Below the pieces are notes generated by a model. It did not search any database and was not told the origin of the DNA. It worked only from the letters and a program-made list of their open reading frames with translations. A stretch of 57,763 nucleotides of DNA, from contig CAZMRW010000014.1 of NCBI GenBank assembly GCA_964568805.1, forward strand, positions 1-57,763, written 5' to 3'. A program made the position numbers and the translations under genes. Below are positions 45,066-53,578 of this stretch, one piece after another (positions within the stretch are counted from its first letter, which is position 1; every line of letters begins with the position of its first letter). This DNA comes from CAZMRW01 sp964568805 (GTDB lineage Bacteria; Pseudomonadota; Gammaproteobacteria; Methylococcales; Methylomonadaceae).

Positions 45066-46385
45066 ATGAAAATTACAGTGTTTGGCAGCGGTTATGTGGG
45101 ACTGGTTACCGGAACTTGTCTGGCGGATGTCGGGAATGATGTTATCTGTATGGATATTGATGCAGCCAGAATCGCCAAGCTGCAGCAGGGCATAGTCCCG
45201 ATATTCGAACCGGGACTGGCTGCGATGGTTAAAGAGAACCACGCCGCAGGCCGATTGACATTTACTACCGATGTCAAAAAGGCCGTATCTCATGGCTTGT
45301 TTCAATTCATTGCCGTGGGCACTCCCCCGGACGAAGACGGTTCAGCCGATTTGCAATATGTCCTGGCTGTGGCCAGTGGAATTGCCGAGCAGATGGATGA
45401 CTACCGGATAGTCGTCAATAAATCAACCGTTCCTGTAGGCACCGCCGATAAGGTCAAGGCGCATATCGAAAAGATATTGGCCGAACGGGGCAAGGAAATT
45501 GAATTTGATGTAGTTTCCAATCCCGAGTTCTTGAAGGAAGGCGCCGCTATCCATGATTTCATGAAGCCGGATCGGATCATTGTTGGCGCCGATAATCCGA
45601 GGACAGCGGAATTGCTGAAAGCCTTGTACGCACCCTTTAACCGCAGTCATGACCGCATTATTGTCATGGATATCAGGTCGGCTGAATTAACCAAATATGC
45701 AGCCAATGCCATGCTGGCGACTAAAATCAGCTTCATGAATGAATTGGCTAATCTGGCTGAATTCCTGGGAGCCGACATTGAGCAGGTCAGACAAGGGATC
45801 GGCTCCGACAGCCGTATCGGCTACAGTTTTATATATCCGGGCTGCGGTTATGGCGGTTCCTGCTTTCCTAAAGATGTCAAGGCGCTGGAAAGAACGGCAA
45901 AAGAGCAGGGCTATCATGCCGAATTGCTCAATGCGGTAGAAAATGTCAATAATCGCCAAAAACACCGCTTGTTCGAAAAAATCAGCCATCATTATCAGGG
46001 CGAATTAACAGGCAAAATTTTTGCTGTGTGGGGATTGGCATTCAAACCCAATACCGACGATATGCGGGAAGCGCCCAGCAGGGTCGTGCTGGAAAGTCTT
46101 TGTGCCGCTGGTGCCACGGTACAGGTTTACGATCCAGAGGCGCTTGAAGAAGCCAGACGCATTTTTGGCGAAAAGAAGGGATTGCGCTATTGTGACTCGC
46201 CAAAAGATGCGTTAAATCAGGCAGATGCCCTGGTTATAGTGACTGAATGGAAACAATTCCGCAGCCCAGATTTTAACGAACTGGCGTTGCAGCTGAAAGA
46301 TAAAGTGATATTCGACGGCCGCAATATGTATGAGCCTGCATTAGTCAGGCGCTTCGGTCTCAACTATTATGCGATAGGGCGTTAG
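45066..46385 (+). CDS. ugd: UDP-glucose 6-dehydrogenase
   Basis: A 439-residue nucleotide-sugar dehydrogenase that oxidises UDP-glucose to UDP-glucuronate with two NAD+. Rossmann start MKITVFGSGYVGLVTGTCLA, conserved VNKSTVPVGT, the NPEFLKEGAA motif, and catalytic Cys266 in GCGYGGSCFPKDVKAL. C-terminal KIFAVWGLAFKPNTDDMREA is typical. GDP-mannose dehydrogenase is the alternative but these motifs fit UDP-glucose better. The product feeds exopolysaccharide or lipopolysaccharide synthesis. It appears monocistronic, with a TATAAT-like box near 45,003. Confidence 0.93.
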   Translation: MKITVFGSGYVGLVTGTCLADVGNDVICMDIDAARIAKLQQGIVPIFEPGLAAMVKENHAAGRLTFTTDVKKAVSHGLFQFIAVGTPPDEDGSADLQYVLAVASGIAEQMDDYRIVVNKSTVPVGTADKVKAHIEKILAERGKEIEFDVVSNPEFLKEGAAIHDFMKPDRIIVGADNPRTAELLKALYAPFNRSHDRIIVMDIRSAELTKYAANAMLATKISFMNELANLAEFLGADIEQVRQGIGSDSRIGYSFIYPGCGYGGSCFPKDVKALERTAKEQGYHAELLNAVENVNNRQKHRLFEKISHHYQGELTGKIFAVWGLAFKPNTDDMREAPSRVVLESLCAAGATVQVYDPEALEEARRIFGEKKGLRYCDSPKDALNQADALVIVTEWKQFRSPDFNELALQLKDKVIFDGRNMYEPALVRRFGLNYYAIGR

Positions 46386-46444
46386 ATTTTATTTGTCAGT
46401 GCCGTAATTTGCCAATGCCATTTTGACGGGAAGCGCAATAGTGT

Positions 46445-46485
46445 AGGTGCGGATTTATCCGCGCTGTGCGAATGAATTCGCACCT
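46445..46485. repeat. imperfect palindrome AGGTGCGAATTCATTCGC
   Basis: AGGTGCGGATTTATCCGC at 46445-46462 and the complement of AGGTGCGAATTCATTCGC at 46468-46485 form an imperfect inverted repeat in the gap between the convergent ugd and pyk genes. This type of core is common among host intergenic repeats. It could also help to end transcription from both sides. Confidence 0.55.
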
Positions 46486-46648
46486 GCCTCTGGCCGTCAT
46501 TATATGCTTGGCGGGACTACCAGGGTGATCAATTGGTTTTGTTCAGGCAATAGATCTGGGTTTTGGAGGGATTGCCGCCCCCAACCAGGTCTATATCACC
46601 GGTTGGGTTAGGCAATGCAAGTTCGCTCTACGAAACGAGCGTAGACAT

Positions 46649-48091
46649 TTAGGGCGTTAAGCCTTGTCCGACAATAATGACTTTCAATGCATTGGTTCCG
46701 CCTTCAACACCGTTCAGGTCTCCCTTGGTGATGATGAATTTGTCGCCGTTTTTAGCACGATTCCATATTCTGAGTTTCTTGACGATGTTGCGGTTGACTT
46801 CGGCATGATCCTGATTCGGCTCTAGCTTGAAGTAGATCGGAAAAACGCCGCGATAAATGGTCACTTTGCCCAGGGTTTTTTCCTGGCTGCTCATCGCAAA
46901 AATGGGAATGCCGGAGCTGATACGGGACATCCATAACGGCGTTGCACCCGATTCGGTCAATGCCACAATGCCCTTGATCTTGGTATGATTGGCCATATAC
47001 ATTGCGGACATGGCGATGGACTCGTCAACTCGGTCAAACTGGATATTGATGCGGTGATCGGATTCGCGCACGCTGGGTTGTTTTTCCGCTTCTATGCAGA
47101 TACGGTGCATCGCTTCGACCGCTTTGATCGGGTGCTTGCCCGAAGCGGTTTCCGCTGACAGCATGATGGCGTCGGTGCCGTCATAAACCGCATTGGCAAC
47201 GTCCAGTACTTCGGCGCGGGTCGGAATGGGATTGTCGATCATCGATTCCATCATCTGGGTTGCGGTGATAGCGACGCGGTTCAATTCCCGGGTGCGCTTG
47301 ATCAGCTTTTTTTGCACCGCCGGCAGATTGGCGTCGCCGATTTCGACGCCCAAATCGCCGCGCGCGACCATGATGACATCGGACGCGAGGATGATCTCAT
47401 CCATCACGTCCAGGGCTTCCGCACGCTCCACTTTGGCGACGATGCCGGCGAAACAGCCGGCCGCTTCGAGCAGGCGTCGCGCTTCATTCAGATCTTCCGC
47501 ACAGCGTGGAAATGAAATAGCGACAAAATCGCATTTCATTATCGCAATGGTTTTGATGTCTTCCTTGTCTTTTTCGGTCAATGCCGCTGCGGAAAGCCCG
47601 CCGCCCAACAGGTTGATGCCCTTATTGTTCGACAGATCACCGCCGACCACGACCTTGCAATTCACCCGCATGTTTTCGACATTGACGACATCGAGCACGA
47701 TGCGGCCGTCGTCCAGCAGCAGCCGGCTGCCGGGTTTGACTTCTTGCGCCAGGGGTTCGTAGGTAATGCCGACCTGTGTGTTATCGCCCGCGTTGGCGTC
47801 AAGATTGATGTCCAGCGCAAAATCCTGCCCTTCTTCAAGAAATACCTTGGTATCCTTGAAGCGGGCGATGCGGATTTTGGGGCCTTGCAGGTCGGCCAGT
47901 ATGCCCACTCTTCTGCCGGTTTTTCTGCTGAGCTCGCGTATCCTTTCGGCCCGGTTGATATGGTCTTGTGCGGAGCCGTGAGAGAAGTTCATGCGAACGA
48001 CGTCGATACCCGCCTCAAACAGGCCCTCAAGCACACCGGGTTTATCCGTCGCGGGGCCCAGTGTTGCTATAATTTTAGTTCTTCTTAACAT
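46649..48091 (-). CDS. pyk: pyruvate kinase
   Basis: A 480-residue pyruvate kinase that transfers phosphate from phosphoenolpyruvate to ADP. Visible motifs are TKIIATLGPATDKPGVLEGL, the substrate site VRMNFSHGSAQDH, ADLQGPKIRIARF, KCDFVAISFPRCAEDLNEAR, IMVARGDLGVEIG and the MMESMIDNPIPTRAEVLDVA signature. Sequence type resembles PykA. It lies 15 bases downstream of gap on the same strand, so both likely form one glycolytic operon. Confidence 0.96.
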   Translation of the reverse strand: MLRRTKIIATLGPATDKPGVLEGLFEAGIDVVRMNFSHGSAQDHINRAERIRELSRKTGRRVGILADLQGPKIRIARFKDTKVFLEEGQDFALDINLDANAGDNTQVGITYEPLAQEVKPGSRLLLDDGRIVLDVVNVENMRVNCKVVVGGDLSNNKGINLLGGGLSAAALTEKDKEDIKTIAIMKCDFVAISFPRCAEDLNEARRLLEAAGCFAGIVAKVERAEALDVMDEIILASDVIMVARGDLGVEIGDANLPAVQKKLIKRTRELNRVAITATQMMESMIDNPIPTRAEVLDVANAVYDGTDAIMLSAETASGKHPIKAVEAMHRICIEAEKQPSVRESDHRINIQFDRVDESIAMSAMYMANHTKIKGIVALTESGATPLWMSRISSGIPIFAMSSQEKTLGKVTIYRGVFPIYFKLEPNQDHAEVNRNIVKKLRIWNRAKNGDKFIITKGDLNGVEGGTNALKVIIVGQGLTP

Positions 48092-48106
48092 TATGTCGGG
48101 AATCCG

Positions 48107-49120
48107 TTATTTTGCGTTTACTAATGCAACAGTGGTATCCAGCATACGGTTTGAGAAGCCCCATTCATTGTCGTACCATGACAGAACCTTAACAAAGTTG
48201 CCGTTCATGACATTGGTTGATGGTGCTTCATAGATCGAAGATGCCGGATTGTGATTGAAATCGACTGAAACCAACGGTTTGTTGTTGATCACCAGGATTC
48301 CCTTTAAAGCGCCTTCAGACGCTGCTTTCATCACGTCGTTAATTTCTTCCTTGCTGGTATTTCTGGCCGCCTTGAAGGTCAAATCGACCACGGAAACATT
48401 GATCGTTGGCACACGCATTGCAAAACCATCCAGTTTTCCGGCCAATTCCGGCAAGACCAGACCAACCGCAGCGGCGGCGCCGGTTTTGGTCGGAATCATC
48501 GATTGAGTGGCGGAACGGGCGCGGCGCAGATCGCTGTGATAAACGTCGGTCAGCACCTGGTCGTTGGTGTAAGAATGAATCGTGGTCATCAAGCCGTGTT
48601 CAACGCCGATGGCATCATGCAACGGCTTGACTAATGGCGCCAGACAGTTGGTGGTGCAGGATGCATTGGAAATCACGGTATCCGATGCTTTCAGAGTATT
48701 GTGGTTGACGCCGAAGACGATGGTGCCGTCGACATCGTTGCCGCCGGGTGCGGAAATAATGACTTTTTTGGCGCCGGCCGTAATGTGAGCAGATGCTTTG
48801 GCTTTGCTGGTGAACAAGCCGGTGCATTCGTGCACGACATCGATGCCGAGATCGCCCCAGGGCAGTTTGGACGGATCTCTTTCGGAGAATACCTTGATTT
48901 TATCGCCATTAATTACGATGTTGTCGCCGTCTACACTGACTTCGAAAGGAAATTTTCCATGTACCGAGTCATATTGAGTCAGGTGGGCATTGGTATTGCT
49001 GTCTCCCAGGTCGTTAATCGCCACGACTTGAATTTCATTGGTGCGGCCTGATTCATAAAGGGCGCGGATGATATTACGGCCAATCCGGCCATAACCATTA
49101 ATTGCAACTTTAATTGGCAT
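48107..49120 (-). CDS. gap: glyceraldehyde-3-phosphate dehydrogenase
   Basis: A 337-residue GAPDH, an NAD(P)-dependent glycolytic enzyme. Rossmann start MPIKVAINGYGRIGRNIIRA, catalytic Cys155 in SNASCTTNCLAPL, the active-site His in TTIHSYTNDQ, and the C-terminal VKVLSWYDNEWGFSNRMLDT. The residue Asp37 in AINDLGD suggests preference for NAD. An AGAG ribosome-binding site precedes the ATG, and a promoter lies 71-100 bases upstream. It leads the gap-pyk operon. Confidence 0.97.
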   Translation of the reverse strand: MPIKVAINGYGRIGRNIIRALYESGRTNEIQVVAINDLGDSNTNAHLTQYDSVHGKFPFEVSVDGDNIVINGDKIKVFSERDPSKLPWGDLGIDVVHECTGLFTSKAKASAHITAGAKKVIISAPGGNDVDGTIVFGVNHNTLKASDTVISNASCTTNCLAPLVKPLHDAIGVEHGLMTTIHSYTNDQVLTDVYHSDLRRARSATQSMIPTKTGAAAAVGLVLPELAGKLDGFAMRVPTINVSVVDLTFKAARNTSKEEINDVMKAASEGALKGILVINNKPLVSVDFNHNPASSIYEAPSTNVMNGNFVKVLSWYDNEWGFSNRMLDTTVALVNAK

Positions 49121-49190
49121 TGAGTCTCTCCAGGGTAATATATGAAAACCAACTTAAAAAAGGTATGCCGAAGCACCCCAAAATTTGCTT

Positions 49191-49220
49191 ACTATACCAA
49201 AAATTAAGGCAACTAGTCTA
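49191..49220 (-). promoter_or_regulatory. promoter of gap-pyk operon
   Basis: On the minus strand TAGACT (49220-49215) and TATAGT (49196-49191) are separated by 18 bases, upstream of gap. The -10 box matches consensus in five of six bases. The leader of about 65 bases has no clear riboswitch-like structure by eye. Confidence 0.5.
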
Positions 49221-49243
49221 TTGACACGAATCCAAAAATGATT

Positions 49244-49477
49244 TTATTGCGCAATTTTTACCGGAATGCCGCTTTTCGGAAACGCGAATTCGATCTTGAC
49301 TTTGCCGTCCAGGTTTTCAGTTATGGGGGAATCAAGTTTGATTTTGATGCCTGTGCAACTGATATCGATAATTTCCCCGGCCATGGAGATCAGGTCTTGA
49401 CCCGGTTTTTCCACGGTGATTCCGGCACTTAAGCCTACAGGAGAATAGCGGGGATAGGCCCGTTTTTCTGCTTCCAT
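49244..49477 (-). CDS. PilZ-domain protein (cyclic di-GMP binding)
   Basis: A 77-residue PilZ protein, shorter than the usual ~100. The cyclic di-GMP motifs are present: the RxxxR stretch EKRAYPRYSP and DISCTGIKI matching D/NxSxxG. The end (KVKIEFAFPKSGIPVKIAQ) is at mid-domain, so the last strands and helix may be missing. The start follows AGGGCGAG; a longer frame upstream overlaps the esterase gene and is unlikely. It lies downstream of the esterase gene on the same strand. Confidence 0.75.
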   Translation of the reverse strand: MEAEKRAYPRYSPVGLSAGITVEKPGQDLISMAGEIIDISCTGIKIKLDSPITENLDGKVKIEFAFPKSGIPVKIAQ

Positions 49478-49506
49478 GGCTCGCCCTATCCGAATGACGG
49501 CCTGCC

Positions 49507-50175
49507 TTACAGAAAAATCGCATTGATAAAATTGGCGATGCAGTCGATTTCTTCGCCGCATACGGCATGATCCATGACGAAATCGCGCCATTCGACGCTG
49601 TATCCCATCGATTGCAAATGATTGCTGGTCGCTATACCCATTTCGATGGGGACGACCGAATCGATAATCCCATGCGCCATTAAAATGGGCGTGCCGATGT
49701 TGGCAGCGGAGCGTTCGGATCCCAGTTGCTCGAGCGTCGGCAAAAATGTCGACAGGCCGATGATTCCGCCCAGTTTGCCGGAATATCGAAGACCGGCATG
49801 CAGCGCAATGGTCCCGCCCTGGGAAAATCCTGCCAGCACAATATGTTCGGACAGGATGCCTTTGGCTATTTCCTCATCAATGAGCCGATCAATTAAATCG
49901 CTTGAATGATAAACCTCCGGGATATCCACCTTGAGGTTGTGCGACAGATCCATAATGTCGAACCAGGCGCGCATTTTCATGCCTCCATTGACGGTGACGG
50001 CCCGCACCGGCGCATCGGGAAAAATAAAATGGATGTTTGCTTCCGCATTTAAACGAAGTTCGGGAACGATGCCCTCAAAATCGTGGCCGTCCGCGCCCAA
50101 TCCATGCAGCCAGATGATCGAATAGCGATGATTTGATTTAGGCTTTATTTCAACAGTGCTAAGTTTGGAATGCAT
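49507..50175 (-). CDS. carboxylesterase/phospholipase, alpha/beta hydrolase
   Basis: A 222-residue serine hydrolase of the YpfH/EstB group (COG0400). The oxyanion motif WLHGLGADGHDFEGIVPEL lies at 22-40. The catalytic triad is Ser118 in GFSQGG, Asp172 in MAHGIIDSVVP and His203 in FVMDHAVCGEEID. It has no signal peptide and hydrolyses short-chain esters in the cytoplasm. It heads a leftward pair with the PilZ gene. Confidence 0.9.
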   Translation of the reverse strand: MHSKLSTVEIKPKSNHRYSIIWLHGLGADGHDFEGIVPELRLNAEANIHFIFPDAPVRAVTVNGGMKMRAWFDIMDLSHNLKVDIPEVYHSSDLIDRLIDEEIAKGILSEHIVLAGFSQGGTIALHAGLRYSGKLGGIIGLSTFLPTLEQLGSERSAANIGTPILMAHGIIDSVVPIEMGIATSNHLQSMGYSVEWRDFVMDHAVCGEEIDCIANFINAIFL

Positions 50176-50193
50176 AAATTTTCTTTGAGCTGG

Positions 50194-50604
50194 TTACCAG
50201 AAATTGCCGTGATATTTGGGTAAATCCGGATCCATGATGTCCCAAGGCTGCGCATCGGCAACCCACATATCGAGTTGCGGTTTGAAAATGCCGGGTTCGT
50301 CAAGCGTTGCCGCAGTGACCGGCCTGTACTTGGTATAGGTGCCGTTGCGGCCGAACAATGCGCATCCGCACAGGGCGCAGAAGCCCCGATAAACCGTGTT
50401 GCCGCTAGCGGCAAGCGTCGGATATTCTTTGTAGTCGCCGGTGATGCTTAACGCCGCCGCCGGCACAAACAGCAATGCCAGGTAGGGCGCACCGCTTGAT
50501 TTTTGGCAGCTACGGCAATGACACAAAACGCTGCGCACCGGCGGCGCGGAAATTTCATATCTGACCGTGCCGCAAAGGCAAGCGCCGGTTAGTGGAAGTT
50601 TCAT
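50194..50604 (-). CDS. GFA-family zinc protein
   Basis: A 136-residue protein of the glutathione-dependent formaldehyde-activating enzyme family. Zinc-binding cysteines occur as CLCGTVRY, CHCRSC and CALCGCALFG. The start MKLPLTGACLCG is the family's normal start and is preceded by AAGAGAAAAA. The role in formaldehyde-glutathione chemistry is established for few members, so substrate is not assigned. Gene neighbours include a glutathione S-transferase, making glutathione-linked detoxification plausible. Confidence 0.88.
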   Translation of the reverse strand: MKLPLTGACLCGTVRYEISAPPVRSVLCHCRSCQKSSGAPYLALLFVPAAALSITGDYKEYPTLAASGNTVYRGFCALCGCALFGRNGTYTKYRPVTAATLDEPGIFKPQLDMWVADAQPWDIMDPDLPKYHGNFW

Positions 50605-50638
50605 TTTTTTCTCTTGGTGCTGGAGGCCTCTGCTGATT

Positions 50639-51232
50639 TTACCGTTCTTCGAATACTTTTTCATTAAAGTTCTGCCCGGAATTGGCAATCAGAATCTCGG
50701 CCGCCCGGCGCGCCGCCGTCATGGCTCCGGAGTCTTTTTTCATCTGTTCGGTGACGATAGCCCCTGCGATCAGCATGACCAACTGGCATGCCAGTTCTTC
50801 GGGATTATTTGCCAGAGCCCGGTGCCCAATATCGGCCAAGGCATCGCGGAAGCCATCATAAAATTCCGCAGACGCCTGTTGAACGGGATTGTCCTCAAGC
50901 GCAAATTCAGCCGATGCATTAATGAAAGGGCAGCCACGAAAATCGTCAAGGGACAGCAATTCAGCAAGCACATCGAAAACGGCCAGCAACTTCTCCTTTG
51001 GATCAAGCGTACGGTTATCAATGCCGGTAACGATTTTGGCCCGGATTTCCGCGCTGCTCTTCCGCAGATGCGCAAGCACCAGATCATCCTTGGAGGGGAA
51101 ATATTTGTACAGGCTCATTTTAGTGGTGCCTGCCGCCTTGACAATAGCATCCACGCCAGTGGCTTTGATGCCCTGGCTATAAAACAGTTCTGACGCTGCT
51201 TGCAATATTCGATCTTTAAGACTGCTTGACAT
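50639..51232 (-). CDS. TetR-family repressor
   Basis: A 197-residue regulator. The N-terminal HTH is KDRILQAASELFYSQGIKAT, GVDAIVKAAGTTKMSLYKYF, PSKDDLVLAHLRK. The C-terminal ligand domain is helical (LLAVFDVLAELLSLDDFRGC). It is divergent from the glutathione S-transferase gene, and two palindromes between them, at 51263 and 51292, are likely its operators. I chose the MSSSLK start; an ATG five codons earlier is possible. Likely represses itself and the transferase until an electrophile or other ligand binds. Confidence 0.9.
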   Translation of the reverse strand: MSSSLKDRILQAASELFYSQGIKATGVDAIVKAAGTTKMSLYKYFPSKDDLVLAHLRKSSAEIRAKIVTGIDNRTLDPKEKLLAVFDVLAELLSLDDFRGCPFINASAEFALEDNPVQQASAEFYDGFRDALADIGHRALANNPEELACQLVMLIAGAIVTEQMKKDSGAMTAARRAAEILIANSGQNFNEKVFEER

Positions 51233-51262
51233 AACAGGACGATACAAAATAATCTTGCAACT

Positions 51263-51280
51263 ATACAGACCGGTCTGTAT
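51263..51280. promoter_or_regulatory. TetR operator 1 (18-bp perfect palindrome)
   Basis: ATACAGACCGGTCTGTAT is a perfect palindrome 31 bases upstream of the tetR start. The GACCGGTC centre is shared with the second site. The type resembles operators of NemR/AcuR-like repressors. Confidence 0.75.
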
Positions 51281-51291
51281 TATTTCAATAG

Positions 51292-51305
51292 ACTGACCGG
51301 TCAGT
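51292..51305. promoter_or_regulatory. TetR operator 2 (14-bp perfect palindrome)
   Basis: ACTGACCGGTCAGT is a perfect palindrome 38 bases before the glutathione S-transferase ATG, with its centre 27 bp from that of site 1. The common GACCGGTC core supports binding by one protein. Confidence 0.72.
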
Positions 51306-51342
51306 TCATGTGTTTATTTTTTAATCTAGGGGGACTCTAACG

Positions 51343-51993
51343 ATGATTACTTTGTTTGGTGTGGCAATCAGCAATTATTATAATAAAACCAAATTGGCGC
51401 TGCTGGAAAAGGGCATCCCGTTTAACGAGGAAGCCGCCGCTCCGTCACAGGATCCCTCTGTTCTCAGTCGCTCGCCGTTAGGCAAGATTCCTTACATTCA
51501 AACCGGACAGGGGTATTTGTCCGAATCCCAGGCCATACTCGAATACCTGGAAGAAACCCATCCCGATAAGCCGCTTTATCCGGCGGATGTGTTTGAACGC
51601 GCCAAATGCAGGGAATTTATCCAGCATCTGGAATTGAATGTGGAACTGGTTGTCAGACGACTGTACCCGGAAGCGTTTTTCGGAACCCCCGTTTCCGATG
51701 AAACCAAACAGGAAGTCAGGATTAAAGTCGAATCGGGATTAAAAGGTGTTGCGCGGCTTTCGACATTTTCTCCTTATGTTTTCGGTACCGAATTTACTGC
51801 GGCCGACATCGTAGCCTGGTTGCACTTCGGCGCAATTGCCATGGTGACGCAAAAAATTTACGGCAAAGATCTGGTCTTGGAGCATATTCCAGGCTTTGCG
51901 GACTATATGAAAACAATGGAGAGTCGTCCTAATGTTCAACGTGTCGCTAAAGACCGGGATGCCGCTTTCAAGGCATTTCTGGAGAAAAAATAA
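51343..51993 (+). CDS. glutathione S-transferase
   Basis: A 216-residue cytosolic GST. The N-terminal thioredoxin-like domain has TLFGVAISNYYNKTKLALLE, the cis-proline region SPLGKIPYIQ and the glutathione-binding YLSESQAILEYLEETHPDKP. The C-terminal helical domain follows (FGTEFTAADIVAWLHFGAIA). GGGGG ahead of the ATG gives a ribosome-binding site. It conjugates glutathione to electrophiles. Control by the divergent TetR protein is inferred from the operators. Confidence 0.93.
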   Translation: MITLFGVAISNYYNKTKLALLEKGIPFNEEAAAPSQDPSVLSRSPLGKIPYIQTGQGYLSESQAILEYLEETHPDKPLYPADVFERAKCREFIQHLELNVELVVRRLYPEAFFGTPVSDETKQEVRIKVESGLKGVARLSTFSPYVFGTEFTAADIVAWLHFGAIAMVTQKIYGKDLVLEHIPGFADYMKTMESRPNVQRVAKDRDAAFKAFLEKK

Positions 51994-52108
51994 GCAGCCC
52001 GATTGGTGGCGCATTGGATAATTTCGGGTTATAAGGTGTCTTGGAAGCAATAGCGTCGACATCTGTGGCTTCCCGCCGATACCATCGACTTGATTCTGTG
52101 TAAAGCTT

Positions 52109-52774
52109 ATGAAGACTATTCATACCATGCTGGCCGACATTGAACAGGAAACCGCCTATACCAGCCTGTTTACCGGGCGTGAAACATTGTCGGAACGCGT
52201 TATGGCGGCGATGAGTCAAGTTCCGAGGGAAATATTTGTCCCTCCGGAACTGGCGTCCCATGCTTTCGATAATGGCCCTCTGCCGATAGGTTCCGGTCAA
52301 ACCATATCCCAACCGTATATTGTCGCTTTGATGACCGATCTTTTGGAGATTGAAAAAAAAGATGCGATCCTGGAAATCGGTACCGGCTCCGGTTATCAAA
52401 CGGCCATACTGTCTCTTCTGGCCGATAAGGTTTATACGGTGGAGGTCATTCAAGACCTAAGCGAGGATGCCGAGGCGCGATTCAAAGCGCTGCATTACGA
52501 CAATATCAAAACCCGTATCGGCAACGGCTACGCGGGCTGGCCTGATTATGCCCCCTATGACGGCATCATCGTGACGGCTGCCGCAACGCATATTCCTGAC
52601 GCCTTGGTCAAGCAGCTAAAACCTGGCGGACGGTTAGTGATTCCTGTGGGTTTTCCTTTTCATAGTCAGGAACTGATGATGGTGGAAAAACAACGTAACG
52701 GCCAAACCCGCTTGCTTAAGATCCTGGATGTGGCCTTTGTTCCCCTGGTCGATTCGCCTAAACATCTATCGTAA
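52109..52774 (+). CDS. pcm: protein-L-isoaspartate O-methyltransferase
   Basis: A 221-residue SAM-dependent methyltransferase that repairs isoaspartyl residues in aged proteins. The family motif FDNGPLPIGSGQTISQPYIV is at ~51-70, motif I is ILEIGTGSGYQTAILSLLAD at ~90-109, and LKPGGRLVIPVG is near 170. Cytosolic. A second copy with a membrane anchor follows 57 bases downstream. Confidence 0.9.
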   Translation: MKTIHTMLADIEQETAYTSLFTGRETLSERVMAAMSQVPREIFVPPELASHAFDNGPLPIGSGQTISQPYIVALMTDLLEIEKKDAILEIGTGSGYQTAILSLLADKVYTVEVIQDLSEDAEARFKALHYDNIKTRIGNGYAGWPDYAPYDGIIVTAAATHIPDALVKQLKPGGRLVIPVGFPFHSQELMMVEKQRNGQTRLLKILDVAFVPLVDSPKHLS

Positions 52775-52831
52775 CTGTTTATCTTCCTGTATAAGGAGGA
52801 CTGCGTCATTTGTTTTTTAGAGATTATCGTT

Positions 52832-53578
52832 ATGATCCGGCAAAAATCTTTTAAGCTATTGATGATGATCGGTGTTTCGATGTTGCTGTTTGCCGGCGCG
52901 GCGGCGGCCGGAGACCTCTATCTACGGCAGCGTATGGCCATGATTGACGTGATTCAGGACGGCGTCAAGAAAACGGCCGCCATGCTTGGCCGCGATTCGT
53001 TGAATCCGCAGGTTCTTGACGCATTGACGAAGGTTCCGCGCCATGAGTTCGTCGATGAAGCGTACCGGCCTTACGCCTATGAAAACAGACCGTTGCCGAT
53101 AGGCCACGGACAAACCATTTCGCAGCCTTACATTGTCGCCATCATGACCGAATTGCTCGATGTCGATAAAACCGGCAAGGTGCTGGAAATCGGCACCGGC
53201 TCGGCCTACCAGGCCGCGATACTCGGCGAAATCGCCGCCGATGTTTATACTATCGAAATCGTCGAACCGCTGGCGAAATCAGCGCAGGAGCGATTGCAGC
53301 GCCTGCATTATACCAATGTCCATACGCGAAGCGGCGACGGCTATTACGGCTGGAAAGAGGCTGCTCCGTTCGACGCGATTATCGTTACGGCTGCCGCCAG
53401 CCATATTCCGCCGCCGCTGATCAAGCAGTTAAAACCCGGCGGGCGGATGCTGATACCGGTCGGAGACCGCTTTAACGTGCAGCAACTGGTGTTGGTTGAA
53501 AAGGATCAAAACCAGAAGGTAACGACCCGGCAAATGTTGCCGGTTGCTTTCGTCCCGCTGACCGGCTTGCACCGTTGA
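52832..53578 (+). CDS. membrane-anchored isoaspartate methyltransferase paralogue
   Basis: A 248-residue paralogue of the preceding protein (ENRPLPIGHGQTISQPYIVA; VLEIGTGSAYQAAILGEIAA; LKPGGRMLIPVG). It differs by an N-terminal hydrophobic segment, SFKLLMMIGVSMLLFAGAAA (residues ~5-24), that looks like a signal peptide or anchor and would put the enzyme at the membrane or in the periplasm, where SAM is not available in free form. Its stop overlaps the next gene. Confidence 0.87.
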   Translation: MIRQKSFKLLMMIGVSMLLFAGAAAAGDLYLRQRMAMIDVIQDGVKKTAAMLGRDSLNPQVLDALTKVPRHEFVDEAYRPYAYENRPLPIGHGQTISQPYIVAIMTELLDVDKTGKVLEIGTGSAYQAAILGEIAADVYTIEIVEPLAKSAQERLQRLHYTNVHTRSGDGYYGWKEAAPFDAIIVTAAASHIPPPLIKQLKPGGRMLIPVGDRFNVQQLVLVEKDQNQKVTTRQMLPVAFVPLTGLHR

